Below the pieces are notes generated by a model. The model worked only from the letters and a program-made list of their open reading frames with translations. It made no database searches and was not told the DNA's origin. This document shows positions 1-9,170 of a stretch of DNA of 64,000 nt, piece after piece. The first letter of the stretch is position 1. Every line of letters starts with the position of its first letter. A program made the position numbers and the translations under genes. This stretch comes from Spongilla lacustris (Eukaryota; Porifera; Demospongiae; Spongillida; Spongillidae): the NCBI GenBank assembly GCA_949361645.1, contig OX442415.1:9269254-9333253 (forward strand), read 5' to 3'.

Positions 1-30
1 CCCGCAGGGAAAGGCCCGAGGCATGCAGGA

Positions 31-636
31 CTAGGCCCCAGGCCCTGCAACTGCAGGGCCTCTGACGGCCGCGGCCAGGGCCGAGATGAAGCCTGCGGTC
101 CTGGCTTCTCCGACGCTGCCCTTGGACTTGAGGGTGGCCGTCAGGCCGCTGACGGTGCCGGCAAGCCCTTCGGCCAGGATGTAGTAGTCCTTGACCACGA
201 AGGGCTTGAGGGTCCTGTCCTTCAGGAATATGTCGGAGGGCTCCGAGTACTTGGCCAGGGCCTGTCGACCCACCTTCTTCTTGGCCATGTGTCTGATCAT
301 GTCCTCCAGCGAGATGTTGCCCGCGCCGGACATGATCAGCGAGTCCTTGATGTCCTGAGCTGAGTCCTTACCCAAAAAGGACTTGAACTCGACCTTGAGG
401 ATCTCGGGGGTGCAGTACAGGGGCACGTAGGCCCCCGCGAACTCGACGTACTCTCCGTCGGCGGCGTAGTAGCCCTGCTCGTAGGACCCGGTGGGACCCG
501 TGGGCGCAATGGTCAGCTCCTCGAAGGGAGTCAGCAGGCCGTCGTTGTACCTCTTCTCGATGTGGGCCGCCTCAGGGTCCATCACCTTCTTGTGGTGCTT
601 GGAAGACTTCTTGCGGTGCTTCCTCTCAGACTTTAT
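31..636 (-). CDS. Small protein with basic N-terminus, virus-like block; start codon apparently lost
   Basis: The frame is open from 690 down to 31. The first residues after the shared leader are strongly basic (K, R and H-rich), followed by a mixed globular-looking region and a small-residue C-terminus (A, G, V, P). In the 5164 gene the leader GCGCAGCAAAAA runs straight into ATG; here the same leader is followed by ATA at 634-636, so the ancestral start may be mutated. The first in-frame ATG is at 580-582 and would drop the basic segment; the GTG at 688-690 lies inside the leader and is unlikely. I do not recognise the family. A basic tail fits nucleic-acid binding, but that is inference. 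The hairpin at 703-756 separates it from the fibre gene upstream. Confidence 0.45.
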   Translation of the reverse strand: MKSERKHRKKSSKHHKKVMDPEAAHIEKRYNDGLLTPFEELTIAPTGPTGSYEQGYYAADGEYVEFAGAYVPLYCTPEILKVEFKSFLGKDSAQDIKDSLIMSGAGNISLEDMIRHMAKKKVGRQALAKYSEPSDIFLKDRTLKPFVVKDYYILAEGLAGTVSGLTATLKSKGSVGEARTAGFISALAAAVRGPAVAGPGA

Positions 637-702
637 TTTTTGCTGCGCAAGGGCCTGGCCGGATGGGCTTGTAATATCTATGTCGAGCACACGTCTTCAA
701 TT

Positions 703-756
703 ATCCCTGCGGGAGGCTAAAGCCCGTGCGGCGAGCACAAGGCCGTCCGCAGGGAT
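703..756 (-). terminator. Intergenic hairpin, virus-like block
   Basis: A perfect 10-bp stem (ATCCCTGCGG at 703-712, CCGCAGGGAT at 747-756) encloses a 34-nt loop with an inner GTGC...GCAC stem. It lies just past the stop of the fibre frame at 762 and before the next gene. Related sequence occurs at 4305-4350, and a right-arm piece CCGCAGGGA is at 2-10, so it marks gene borders. A transcript-end or processing hairpin, as known in some large DNA viruses, is the likeliest role; this is inferred from position. Confidence 0.45.
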
Positions 757-761
757 CAAGA

Positions 762-1727
762 TTATACAACAGAGTAGCTAGTGCTTACTGTAAAAACAGT
801 GGTTTGATTGAAATCGGCTGTGAGAAGGTATACACTTCCGGTGGCTTGTATAACGAATTGCAGCAAAGGAACAACTCTGTAATAAAAGTCAACTGCAGGT
901 CTAAATTGGGCTGGCATGCTCGCGCTAAATCTGGGTAAATTTGTGACGGATCCGCTTGGAGTTATATTGCTGTAGCTATTTACATTGATAAACACCATCG
1001 AACCGATTCTACAGAGCTTAAAGGTGGTAGAAGTACCTTCTGCCGTATTCGACCAAGTTCCCGTTAAGGAGGCTTCTTCGTACCAATTGATTGTTGAAGA
1101 CCCGTTGCCGAAAGTGACACCCTCGTTGCAGATTGCTCGTGTGTTGATCGAAAGAAAAGCTCCAATGCCGTATATTGTCGAAACGTACAAGTTGGTGCCA
1201 ATCCTTACCGGATGAACCATCGTAATATCCCCGCCACTTATGGAATCTATTGTATCGGTATACAGGCCGTACGCGCTCGATATTTTTAAATTAGATGTCA
1301 CGTTTCCAACGACTGACAAATTCCCCAACGCGGCTATGTTTCTGCTTGCAGTGACGCTGCCGGTTACGTTTACTTGAGCGCTGCTTGGCAGCAATGCGAT
1401 ATTTTGGTTGTTGGAAGTCGATATCAACAATTGGCTCGTACTTGTTGATTGGGCAATCGCATCAACGCGCAACGTACTTCCAGTGTCGACAGTTACAGAC
1501 CCTCCTTGTGCAGTTAGATTGATACCGGTGCCAGACAATGATAGTGCAGATGACAGCGTGCTGATGCTGCTGGCCACGACGCTGCCCTGGGCGATGACGC
1601 TGCCTGTCGTGCTGATGCCGCCGTTGATCTGCACCGTGTTGCCCGATTGGGGCGAGACGTTGTTGGTCACCACGTTGCCTGTGACCGTGGCGTTCCCGTT
1701 CACCTGCACGTCGTTCCCGGTGATGTA
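762..1727 (-). CDS. Fibre-like protein, C-terminal part (after frameshift)
   Basis: This frame continues the low-complexity G/S/T/N/V-rich repeat pattern of the 1700-4219 frame and ends with a distinct non-repetitive domain of about 110 residues (near N-W-Y-E-E, then T-F-K-L-C-R-I-G) that looks like the receptor-binding head of a trimeric fibre. There is no ATG at its beginning; the apparent start at 1709 is GTG, and the two frames overlap at 1700-1727, so this is best read as the distal half of one broken gene. The DNA for the last 250 or so residues is visibly less GC-rich than the shaft region, suggesting separate ancestry of the head. Exact virus family unknown. Confidence 0.5.
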   Translation of the reverse strand, partial: YITGNDVQVNGNATVTGNVVTNNVSPQSGNTVQINGGISTTGSVIAQGSVVASSISTLSSALSLSGTGINLTAQGGSVTVDTGSTLRVDAIAQSTSTSQLLISTSNNQNIALLPSSAQVNVTGSVTASRNIAALGNLSVVGNVTSNLKISSAYGLYTDTIDSISGGDITMVHPVRIGTNLYVSTIYGIGAFLSINTRAICNEGVTFGNGSSTINWYEEASLTGTWSNTAEGTSTTFKLCRIGSMVFINVNSYSNITPSGSVTNLPRFSASMPAQFRPAVDFYYRVVPLLQFVIQATGSVYLLTADFNQTTVFTVSTSYSVV

Positions 1728-4219
1728 CTCACGATTAGATCACCCCTCACCGTCACGTTGCCCGAGGTGTCGATGTCTCCCGCCACCTGCACGCTCTGTC
1801 CGCTCTGGGGCCTGACCGTGTTCGCGATCACGCTCCCGGTGGTCGTGAGGTTGCCGCTGAGGGAGGTGTTCCCGGCCAGGAAGATGCTGCCACCGGTCGT
1901 CGGGGCGATGGTGATGTCACCCCCTACCACACCCACGTTGCCGGCCTGCAGGGTGATCGAGCCCCCGCTGAACGGAGTTATAGTGTTGACCGCCAGGGCG
2001 CTGTTGATCGACGCGGCACTATTGATGAGCAGTCCTGCGGACGGCTCATTCGACACTATCTCGGACAGGTACAGCGGCCTGTTCATATAGACCGCACCCG
2101 TGCCGCCGGGGTAGATGTTGATGTTCTGGTTGTTGGTCGTAGACAGAGTCAGAGGACTCGACAGGCCGGTTTGAGTTATGGTGTCCACATTCAAAGGCTT
2201 GCCGGAGGCGATTTCGATCGAGTTGGTCGGATTGACGGATATCCTGCCGGTGGTGCTGTCGGACGCGTTGACGAGGTTGTCGGCCCGCAGCTGGTACTGC
2301 CCGCCCACGCACAGGTCGTCGCTGCAGAGCACCTGGCCGCCCGAGCTGCTCTGCAGCTCCGAGAGCAGGGCCGGCTGCAGGCTGCTGAGCCCGTTCCGGA
2401 AGAAGGTGACGTTGTCGGGGTCGGTGGACCCGATGTTGTCCACTTTCAATGTGGAGTTGGTGGGCACGTTTATGTCTCCCAAGGGGCTCAGGTACAGGTC
2501 CCCGCTGGCAGTGTTGATCACGTTGGTGACGACGCTGTCGGCCCCGAACGTGTTGGTCTGCACGTTCTGGAAAGTGCTTATGCCGTTAACGGTCAGGCCG
2601 CTGGCCGTGCCCGTCGGCGCGATGAGAGAGTTGGACAGATCGAAGTACATGCCGCTCCCGCTGGCCGGCACGACCTTGCGCAGAGACAGCGGGGCGTCGT
2701 AGGGGATGACCACACCGGCCGTGCCGGCCGCCAGCGTGATCTGCTGGCTGCCCGGGTTGTCGCCCAGGGCGTTGATCTTGAGCTCCTGCTGCCCGGCGGG
2801 CAGCACCAGGCCCGGGGCGGTGATGGCCTCGCTGCAGTTGAGGTTGTTCACAATAACCTTGCTCCCGGGTCCGGGCAGGGCCTGGATGACGAGCGGAGAC
2901 GCCGTGCCCGTGATGCTGCCCGCGCTCAGGTTATCTATGGTTACGCCCCCTCCGGAGGAGGAGATGGCGTCCACGATGAGGGGTTTGCCCGGGGCGATCT
3001 GCACGGCGGTGGTCGGGTTCAGGTTGATGATTCCAAACTTGGTGTTGTCCGAGTTGGTGACGTAATCTGTCTGCAGCTGCTTCTGGGTGGGCACGTGGAC
3101 GTTCTCTGCGAAATAGACCTTGCCTGCGGACGTGCTCTTGACGTTGTCGATCGCCAGCACCTTGCCGGCTGCGCAGACGATGTTGCCGGTCGGGTTCAAA
3201 AATAGATCTATCGTCGAAGCACCGGCACTTGGCGTATTGATTTGATTATTCACCATTACATTTTTCAACAAGAGCGCGTCGACCTGCAACGTGCCTATGT
3301 GCGTGCCGCAAGAGATTTCAAGTGTGGGTGGGAAGGGGCCAGAGACGTAGTAGGGCGAGATTGTACCTTTGTTCAAGTCCATAGTGAATCCGCTCAGTCC
3401 TGTGGGGACGATGGTGTTGACGGCGATGGGGGCCGAGTTTTCTATCACGATGCCTCCAGGTTGGCCCCAGGCCGCGGGCGTGCTGCCGATCAGACTCAGC
3501 TGGCCCGCGGACGAGTCGATGCGCATGTACCCCTGCTCGCCCGCGGGAGGGGCCGGCAGCACCAGATTCTGCACCTTGACGTCGGCGGCGTTGACGCCCG
3601 TGTTGTCCAGCGTGACGGCCCCGGCGGCCACGTTTAGCACACTGCATTGCACGGGCGAGGCGAAGCTCACCGAGCCCACCAAAGGGTCGGCCTCGATCGT
3701 CTTCACCATCAGGTCCTGAGTCTTAATCTCTGCACTAAAATTTATCTTTCCTCCTGCTTCGGAGGGGTTAACGGTGTCTACGCTCAGCTGCAGCCCGGGG
3801 TCCAGTCTGACGTTGTTCTTGAAGTTGGCCGTGGTGCTGCTCACGGCCCCGAAGTTGTCTGCCCTCAGGACCTTGCCCTGCTGCAGCTCGACGCCGTCGA
3901 TGCCGCCCGCGGGCTGGGAGTACTGCATGTGCACGTCGGGCAGCGTGGCCCCCCCGGGCCCGAAGTTGAGGGCGGGGCCCACCTGCAGACTGGGCTGGGC
4001 GTCGATCGAAGTTTTTAGGAAATTGGCCGTGTGGGCGGTGCTGGCCCCGTTAATCAAGACCTGGTCCAGGGTCACGTCGCTGGCCGCGGTGCTGATCTGC
4101 ACGCCGTTGATGGTGGCGTCGTCGACGACTACGATGCCGGTGCCAGCCACGATCTGGACGCCGCCAGACAGCTCGTTGAGCGATGTCACGTACCTGCCTC
4201 CGTTGCCTCTCAAAGTCAT
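1700..4219 (-). CDS. Fibre-like beta-structured protein, N-terminal and shaft part (839 aa, frameshifted)
   Basis: This is a long frame starting with ATG at 4219, 8 bases after GCGCAGCAAG, the tail of the leader also seen at other genes here. The protein is rich in G, S, T, V, N and A, almost free of charged clusters, and built from many degenerate repeats of the type G-K-x-L-x-V-D-x-I followed by a Gly/Ser turn and alternating hydrophobic strands. That pattern is typical of trimeric beta-helical fibre or spike shafts of phages and viruses, so I infer a surface fibre. The frame ends about 1701 after a short unrelated tail (S-T-S-P-G-T-T-C-R), while homologous repeat coding continues in another frame from about 1727, so the gene is broken by a small indel there. 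Confidence 0.5.
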   Translation of the reverse strand: MTLRGNGGRYVTSLNELSGGVQIVAGTGIVVVDDATINGVQISTAASDVTLDQVLINGASTAHTANFLKTSIDAQPSLQVGPALNFGPGGATLPDVHMQYSQPAGGIDGVELQQGKVLRADNFGAVSSTTANFKNNVRLDPGLQLSVDTVNPSEAGGKINFSAEIKTQDLMVKTIEADPLVGSVSFASPVQCSVLNVAAGAVTLDNTGVNAADVKVQNLVLPAPPAGEQGYMRIDSSAGQLSLIGSTPAAWGQPGGIVIENSAPIAVNTIVPTGLSGFTMDLNKGTISPYYVSGPFPPTLEISCGTHIGTLQVDALLLKNVMVNNQINTPSAGASTIDLFLNPTGNIVCAAGKVLAIDNVKSTSAGKVYFAENVHVPTQKQLQTDYVTNSDNTKFGIINLNPTTAVQIAPGKPLIVDAISSSGGGVTIDNLSAGSITGTASPLVIQALPGPGSKVIVNNLNCSEAITAPGLVLPAGQQELKINALGDNPGSQQITLAAGTAGVVIPYDAPLSLRKVVPASGSGMYFDLSNSLIAPTGTASGLTVNGISTFQNVQTNTFGADSVVTNVINTASGDLYLSPLGDINVPTNSTLKVDNIGSTDPDNVTFFRNGLSSLQPALLSELQSSSGGQVLCSDDLCVGGQYQLRADNLVNASDSTTGRISVNPTNSIEIASGKPLNVDTITQTGLSSPLTLSTTNNQNINIYPGGTGAVYMNRPLYLSEIVSNEPSAGLLINSAASINSALAVNTITPFSGGSITLQAGNVGVVGGDITIAPTTGGSIFLAGNTSLSGNLTTTGSVIANTVRPQSGQSVQVAGDIDTSGNVTVRGDLIVSTSPGTTCR

Positions 4220-4302
4220 CTTGCTGCGCTGTCCTCGCCGGACGGGCTTTGTATTGCCTGATGTAATAACTATGTTTAAGCTATGGCTTTAGTTTGCTGC
4301 AG

Positions 4303-4350
4303 TATCCCTGCGGATGGCCCGTGCGGCCTGAGCACAATTAGGCGGCCGTG
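4303..4350 (-). other. Second copy of the gene-border hairpin element
   Basis: Between the fibre gene and the 222-aa gene lies ATCCCTGCGG, GCCCGTGCGGC, GAGCAC and GGCCGT in the same order as in the 703-756 hairpin. The inner GTGC...GCAC stem is kept but the outer right arm is not obvious. It overlaps the end of the 222-aa frame, consistent with a 3'-end signal for that gene. Confidence 0.35.
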
Positions 4351-5006
4351 CTTATTCCTCCGGCTGCAGCCCCTGCTGGAGTGGGGGCCCCCGTCCCTCC
4401 CTGTCCTGCGGACGGCCCGGGGGACGGCATAACCATGTACTTGGGTGCCGCGGCCGCGATGGTGGAGGCTGCCACCACGCTCAGGACCTCGGTCGTGTCC
4501 GCGCCCATGATCATCATCGCGCCCGTGTTCAGCCCCGCGCTCACTCCCAGCGTCAGGATGGCCCCTCCGGACGCCATCCGGCTCACCCCGTTCCCCACCA
4601 TGTACGAGCCTCCGCTCGTGGCCGCGGCCAGGCCGGAGTCGTACGTGGGCATGCCCAGGCCGTAGCACACTGCGAAACTGGTTGCGGCAGACACCATAGC
4701 TGGAACCACGTCCTCCACGCCTATCAGGGGCTTGGGAGGGGGCAGGGTGGCCGACGGTATCTTGAGTGGCGGCTTTGCAGCGTCTGCCTCGGCCGTGGCC
4801 TGCAAATCCGTTTTGGTCTCTCCTATCGTAGTCCCGCCCGAGCTGGTGTCTCTTTTGCCTTTGCTGAAGTCCTCGAGGGCCACGTTGATCACGGGGCTGA
4901 AATTGATTGGCACCTGAGTGGTCTGGGCATTTTGCACCTGGTTGTCTGTCGTCTGCTTAGTGTCCTGCTTGGACTCCTGCGTGTGCGTCTTGTTTGTGTT
5001 CCCCAT
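4338..5006 (-). CDS. 222-aa protein with MG-N start and hydrophobic core, virus-like block
   Basis: The ATG at 5006 follows a leader with GTTATTAAAAGCAGG and GCAGCAAA. The protein begins M-G-N-T-N-K, an N-myristoylation-like start, then a polar N-terminus rich in K, T and Q, a proline-rich middle, and from about residue 95 to 190 a run of small and hydrophobic residues (A, G, V, M) with two or three possible membrane-associated segments. The C-terminus is a P/G/A-rich tail. I do not recognise the family. The divergent gene at 5164 has a similar short stretch (Y-D-S ... G-L-A ... G-G-S/A-Y), so the two may be distant paralogues. A virion membrane or minor capsid component would fit; this is inference. 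Confidence 0.45.
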   Translation of the reverse strand: MGNTNKTHTQESKQDTKQTTDNQVQNAQTTQVPINFSPVINVALEDFSKGKRDTSSGGTTIGETKTDLQATAEADAAKPPLKIPSATLPPPKPLIGVEDVVPAMVSAATSFAVCYGLGMPTYDSGLAAATSGGSYMVGNGVSRMASGGAILTLGVSAGLNTGAMMIMGADTTEVLSVVAASTIAAAAPKYMVMPSPGPSAGQGGTGAPTPAGAAAGGISTAA

Positions 5007-5163
5007 TGTCCTGCGGGCGGCGTTTGCTGCACAGGGCTTTTGCTGCCTGCTTTTAATAACTTAGTTTAACCTAATGCTTCAGTTAGCAGCCTGAACTAAA
5101 CATGTGTGTGCTAACATGTTATTAAAAGCAGCCTTGCGCAGCAAAAGCCTTGTGCAGCAAAAA
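5007..5163. promoter_or_regulatory. Divergent promoter/leader region with inverted motif
   Basis: The two flanking genes point away from each other, and each is preceded by the same order of signals: GTTATTAAAAGCAG, then one or two GCAGCAAAA blocks, then the ATG. On the plus strand the motif is at 5117-5131 with ATG at 5164; on the minus strand it is at about 5051-5065 with ATG at 5006. Related forms (TTATTACA or ATATTACA plus GCGCAGCAA) precede the frames at 4219 and 636. An early- or late-class viral promoter is the simplest reading. Confidence 0.45.
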
Positions 5164-5502
5164 ATGGCAGCGATCGCAGCTCAGCAAGGTCTGGCCACGG
5201 CGTCGGCCGTCTACGACAGCAGGCCCGTGCAGGACGCCCTCAGCCAGGGAGCCCTACCCCACAAACTAATGTACGGTCTCGCCATCGGAGGGGCGAGCTA
5301 CCTCACCGCCCTGTTCGTCACCTCCACTTCCAACATCCTAAGGGTTCGAGGGTTAGATTCTGGGGTTGGCAGATATGTCCTGATCATGAGTTCGTCCTCA
5401 GGGTTCAGCTACCTCATTCTCCATTACCACCAGGTCACCGTGACTCCCCCCATCACACGAGCCCAAACGTTTCCCATTGTCAGGCAGCACTATGTAGTGT
5501 GA
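5164..5502 (+). CDS. Divergent small protein, probably 3'-truncated at the composition break
   Basis: ATG at 5164 is chosen because it immediately follows the shared GCAGCAAAAA leader; upstream in-frame codons lie inside the promoter motif. The first roughly 58 residues are alanine-rich with a hydrophobic stretch (Y-G-L-A-I-G-G-A-S-Y-L-T-A-L-F-V), resembling a segment of the 222-aa protein. After about 5338 the DNA loses its GC-rich character and the remaining 50 or so residues look like unrelated sequence read through by chance. The real gene is therefore likely cut at the junction between virus-like and host-like DNA. Confidence 0.4.
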   Translation: MAAIAAQQGLATASAVYDSRPVQDALSQGALPHKLMYGLAIGGASYLTALFVTSTSNILRVRGLDSGVGRYVLIMSSSSGFSYLILHYHQVTVTPPITRAQTFPIVRQHYVV

Positions 5503-6193
5503 GCCCTTCCCACTTGGGTTAGCACTCACTTTAGTTGTTGTAGTCGTTCTGGAACGACGTTGGTGTCCAGTACTCCCTTTGTTGCCACCGGTGCCCCCAA
5601 CAGATGCATTCCTGGGGGCGGGGCCTCATCACATTCTCGACTGGCCTCTTCGGTTGAGATTGGTGTCAGTTTCGACTTTACCAACCTGTTCGCAATGGTG
5701 GGATTCTCCTGGTCATATGCAGGAGATTGGTAACCATCTCCTGTATAGGCGTAGAGCTCAGTGAATTAGCACAGGAACAACTCTCCGCTACAAAGATATC
5801 TTCTAATTCAGCAACGGTTGGGCCATTTTGAAACTTTGCATCAAGCCTTTGTAAGTTGGCTGGATTCTCCTGGCAATACTTCCGCTAAAGAGATATAAAA
5901 ATGTCATCACTCTGAACAAAAGCTATATAATATACAAATATAGCAACATAATCTTCAGCAACTTTTACTATAAGTTATTAAATTTTTTCATTTCCGCTTT
6001 AAGATCTTGGGGCTCACTGAAAATACACCCATGTACATGTGTAGATGGCTGACCGTTAGTATTTTTTTCTTTCAGCCATTCTTTTCTTTCAGCCATTCAC
6101 CAAAAAGTATGTTGGAACTGATCTAGCAAACTTGCGCTTTAAAGAGATATTATTATTAATATTATGCATGCATATTCGTCACTTACCATGCAG
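5339..6193. other. Host-like intergenic DNA, no supported gene
   Basis: AT-richer sequence begins here. I see no coding frame with convincing signals. Short direct copies such as TTTCTTTCAGCCATTC near 6070-6096 are present. The last bases (CTTACCATGCAG, ending at 6193) form a plausible splice acceptor for the next feature. Confidence 0.3.
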
Positions 6194-6626
6194 GAATGCA
6201 AGATTGGATTTGTACTGGCCCAGATTGTCTGCATCAACCCTTATATATGTGCAGTATCTTTCTGAATACTCATCGGTGTTTAGGGTTGCATATGCTAGAT
6301 ACAATTCATTTCTGGGCAAACGTTCTGTCTGGTGCAAGGAGAACAACGTCTTAAATGGACAACCTGTGTTGAACGATTACGAATGCCCGTTGGTGTCCTT
6401 AACCAAGAATGTTTGTACTGTGGATTGTAAGCATGTCATGCGTGCTGTATCCCTTGTTCATAATTGCACGGATGGTTGTACATTTGAAGAGAGAGATACA
6501 CTCAGAAAGATTGAACAGAAACTCACCAAAGAAAAGACATATTACTACTACAATCATTTTAAGCATGATTGTAGTAATATGATGTGTGTAATTGATTGTA
6601 ACGTGTTTTGTATTGTTTTTCATTGA
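6194..6626 (+). CDS. Terminal exon of an unidentified Cys/His-containing protein
   Basis: An open frame ends with TGA at 6624-6626, and AATAAA follows at 6650-6655, the expected spacing for a 3' terminal exon. The frame is open upstream to 6132, but a good acceptor (CTTACCATGCAG) ends at 6193, so I start the exon there. The encoded segment has W, R and Y-rich stretches and then spaced cysteines and histidines (V-H-N-C-T-D-G-C-T-F, later F-K-H-D-C-S-N). Such a C-terminal pattern is reminiscent of uncharacterised proteins spread in invertebrate genomes, often near transposons, but I cannot name it. Upstream exons were not found. Confidence 0.4.
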
Positions 6627-6649
6627 AATAATATTGCGAATCGTACTGT

Positions 6650-6655
6650 GAATAA
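6650..6655 (+). promoter_or_regulatory. Polyadenylation signal AATAAA
   Basis: Canonical hexamer 24 bases after the stop of the 6194-6626 frame, supporting a real transcript end. Confidence 0.45.
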
Positions 6656-6805
6656 AATATACATTTAGGGCTGGGCACGCGATAAACATTGAGTAAATGC
6701 ATTAATCCGGTCTTTATCTTCAGACTGTACGTAGTCACGATAGCGTCATTTGCAAATACTATGGTAATACAATCTGAATCAATCTTACTCATGGTTACTG
6801 TAGGC

Positions 6806-7758
6806 CGGCTAGGGGTCCGGCCGGCCAGCCTGGCAGGCCAGATTATAAACGTTAATTCTCAATTATTACGTAACGTTATGATGTCAATCAACTCAGCGTG
6901 TTACTCATGCATCTCAGATCAGTCGGTTTCAACGATCTAGAGCTATACCATCTGCTCAGCGGCTCAATGGAATACAACCGAGGAACTTGTGAGATTCACG
7001 CTGTTGCAAAGGTTTAGCAGTAGCACAAACACACCCGCATGTACATCAAAAGAGAAAGGGTTCGTTGATGGACACAAGCCGTTCTCCAGGGAGGACTCCA
7101 CTCTAGAAAGACACATTGATGAAATTAAAAATGCCGAAGTCTCAGTAGTTTGTGCCAAACAAGGAAAGACCATTTTAACAGCCAAGAAATCACCGGCAGC
7201 TTGAGCAGTATACTCCATCTTTCACAAAAGTAAAAAAGTTGCATCAGCATGACAAAGCCACGAAACACTTACACTTTGCTCTTGCATGGTGTGAAAATTG
7301 GCCCCCCTCCCGGCGCCCCCCCCCCCCGGATCTTTCTGACACTGAATTTCTTGCATGCATCTCAGCATGTTCCTTCAAAATTAGTGTTGTACTTGGGTTT
7401 TGAAATTCAATGGAATGAAAACGAGGGACGTACATCGTACTTTGGATACTTGGAAGTGCTTTCAATGCACCTCCCTTGTTCCCAGTCCAGTTGTGTCTGG
7501 CTAGCAAGACTACTTCAAGATGGCCACATAAAGTGTGCACTATATACCACTCATGATTAATAACTAATATACACGATGCTACACAGTGTTTACTGTTGCA
7601 CCTTACTTTAATAATTGAATACTGAACAAGAAGTGAATTTAATTGGTTTGCATACACATGTACAAATAAAGAAGTCATATACTGCATGCATGTAGTGATA
7701 CATCGAGGGGGCGTGGTCTAGCCTGGCCTAACAGGCCGACTGGCCTTCGGCAACCCTG
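6806..7758. mobile_element. Degenerate hAT-type element, same family as 39924-41322
   Basis: The right end, GGCCTTCGGCAACCCTG at 7742-7758, is the same as the right terminus of the element at 39924-41322. Just inside it are CTGGCCTAACAGGCCGACT repeats. The left part (6806-6843, GGCCGGCTAGGGGTCCGGCC and GCCTGGCAGGCC) matches the subterminal GC-rich repeats of that family, but the terminal CAGGGTTGCC is no longer recognisable. The interior has a C-rich tract at 7305-7328 and no transposase. A possible small frame (6989-7204) inside is not supported by any signal. Confidence 0.45.
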
Positions 7759-8985
7759 ATCTTACTCCATTATATTTTAACCAAAGGTTCCCACCAAGTC
7801 TACAATGATCTGGTAAACAATCTGATTCAACATTGAGTATACAGGTTTGAGAAAAAACGTCTGGCTGTGTACGCTAGCGCTTCGATCCTCATTTACTCAC
7901 GCCTGTATGCGGCTGGAAACTAGGTTTTACCATAGATTATTTAGAAACGGGGTCACGTGCACGCCAATTAAACAGTCTGTACTGTGTGTTATGGCGGAAG
8001 ATAGGTTATTGTAGAAGTTATTAACTCAGGAATGTTGGAACAGTACCTAGGATGAAATCTTCATGCAGACCCCGCTAATACCAAAAGTAGCTGACAGTCG
8101 ATGTAAAGCCAACTTTTTATACCCTTCATTGCCAGAAATTTCAGACGCTCTTTACGTATTCCTGACGCGTCCATTGAAATGTATGGAAGAAAGTATATTT
8201 CTGTTTACCAAAATACAGGAAATGACAAAAATGAAATTGCAACGCACTAATACAGTGAGGGACATCATAAACTATTCCTTTTTTATGAAATAAAAAATTC
8301 CAGGGTCTGTCTGTTGGTTCAATGACACAAAACCAACACATGTGGAAATTTGAAAAAAAAAAAAAGGGTTTTTTCAAGATGTTTGTACATTTCTCTCAGG
8401 ATCTTTGAGAGTTGTGGTTAAATCAACACATTATTATGTTAGCCAGACCATGAAGGCAGGTGTGATTCCGTAGAACACTCTTTGCCATACTACCTACGGT
8501 TCCAGTGTCACTTTTAGTAGTTGAGGTACTGAATGGCTCCATTCACAATGATTACGTAATCGATGATTGAACATGGCTTACGGGCGTGAGTGGGGGTAAA
8601 GCTTGCCCTGAATCAGACAATGATCAGACTCACTCAGGTATGTTACAACTAAGGTGCCTAGGTGCTGTGCATGTGTGTAACAACCATGGCTAGCTGTTTT
8701 ACCGCATAAGTACGTACCGGTACTATAGTACCAGGTCACGTGCTCGACAATACACGATCGAGAAAGGCCAAGTTCGGTTAGGCATCCTCAGTCGCTGTTC
8801 GTATCTCTATTTTAGGACCGGCCGATCGAGCAAGATCCATGTAAGTAGAGCTCTATCGCATACACAACCAAATACAACTGTAACTGTGTGATAGTTATTA
8901 AACGAGATAGCCAATATTGTTGCATTAGTTTTGGAATTCACGGTGTATACTGGTAAAAGTGTAGTTTTCACAGCTCTTCCCGTTA
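7759..8985. other. Intergenic DNA, no supported gene
   Basis: No frame with start, splice or polyadenylation support. An inverted A-rich/T-rich patch lies near 8354-8376. Nothing else recognised. Confidence 0.25.
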
Positions 8986-9058
8986 TTGCGTTATTTCTGT
9001 ATCGAGCTAGCTGAACTGTGCACGTGTGTTTGTAAGCTAAGAGAGGTTTGCCATATAT

Positions 9059-9115
9059 GTGTGTGCTTGCTGCTTGCGTGTGTGTCTGTTTGTGTGTCTG
9101 TGTGCATATGCGTGG

Positions 9116-9146
<31 letters not shown>

Positions 9147-9170
9147 TGTGTGTTTGTGTGTGTTGTATGT
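9059..9170. repeat. GT microsatellite, interrupted
   Basis: (TGTG) runs with TT interruptions, uninterrupted GT near 9115-9142. The long open frames over it are artefacts of the dinucleotide. Confidence 0.9.

Larger units (their letters stand above)
1..5338. other. GC-rich virus-like gene block (possible endogenous viral fragment)
   Basis: This block is visibly richer in G and C than everything to its right, and the change is abrupt near 5338, inside the last open frame. It is almost fully coding and mostly minus-strand, with gaps of tens to about a hundred bases. Gene starts share a leader (GTTATTA followed by GCAGCAAA) and gene borders share a hairpin-forming sequence. Compact, intronless genes with repeated gene-start and gene-end signals, a fibre-like protein and a protein with an N-myristoylation-like start suggest a double-stranded DNA virus or virus-like transposon. 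No capsid, polymerase, integrase or ATPase gene is visible, so the family cannot be assigned. Assembly chimerism or contamination is the main alternative. Confidence 0.5.

Noticed and set aside
2171..3205. Long plus-strand frame (344 codons) opposite the fibre gene
   Set aside because: Shadow of the GC-rich minus-strand gene; composition (G, R, A, V, H-rich) and absence of the shared leader argue against it.
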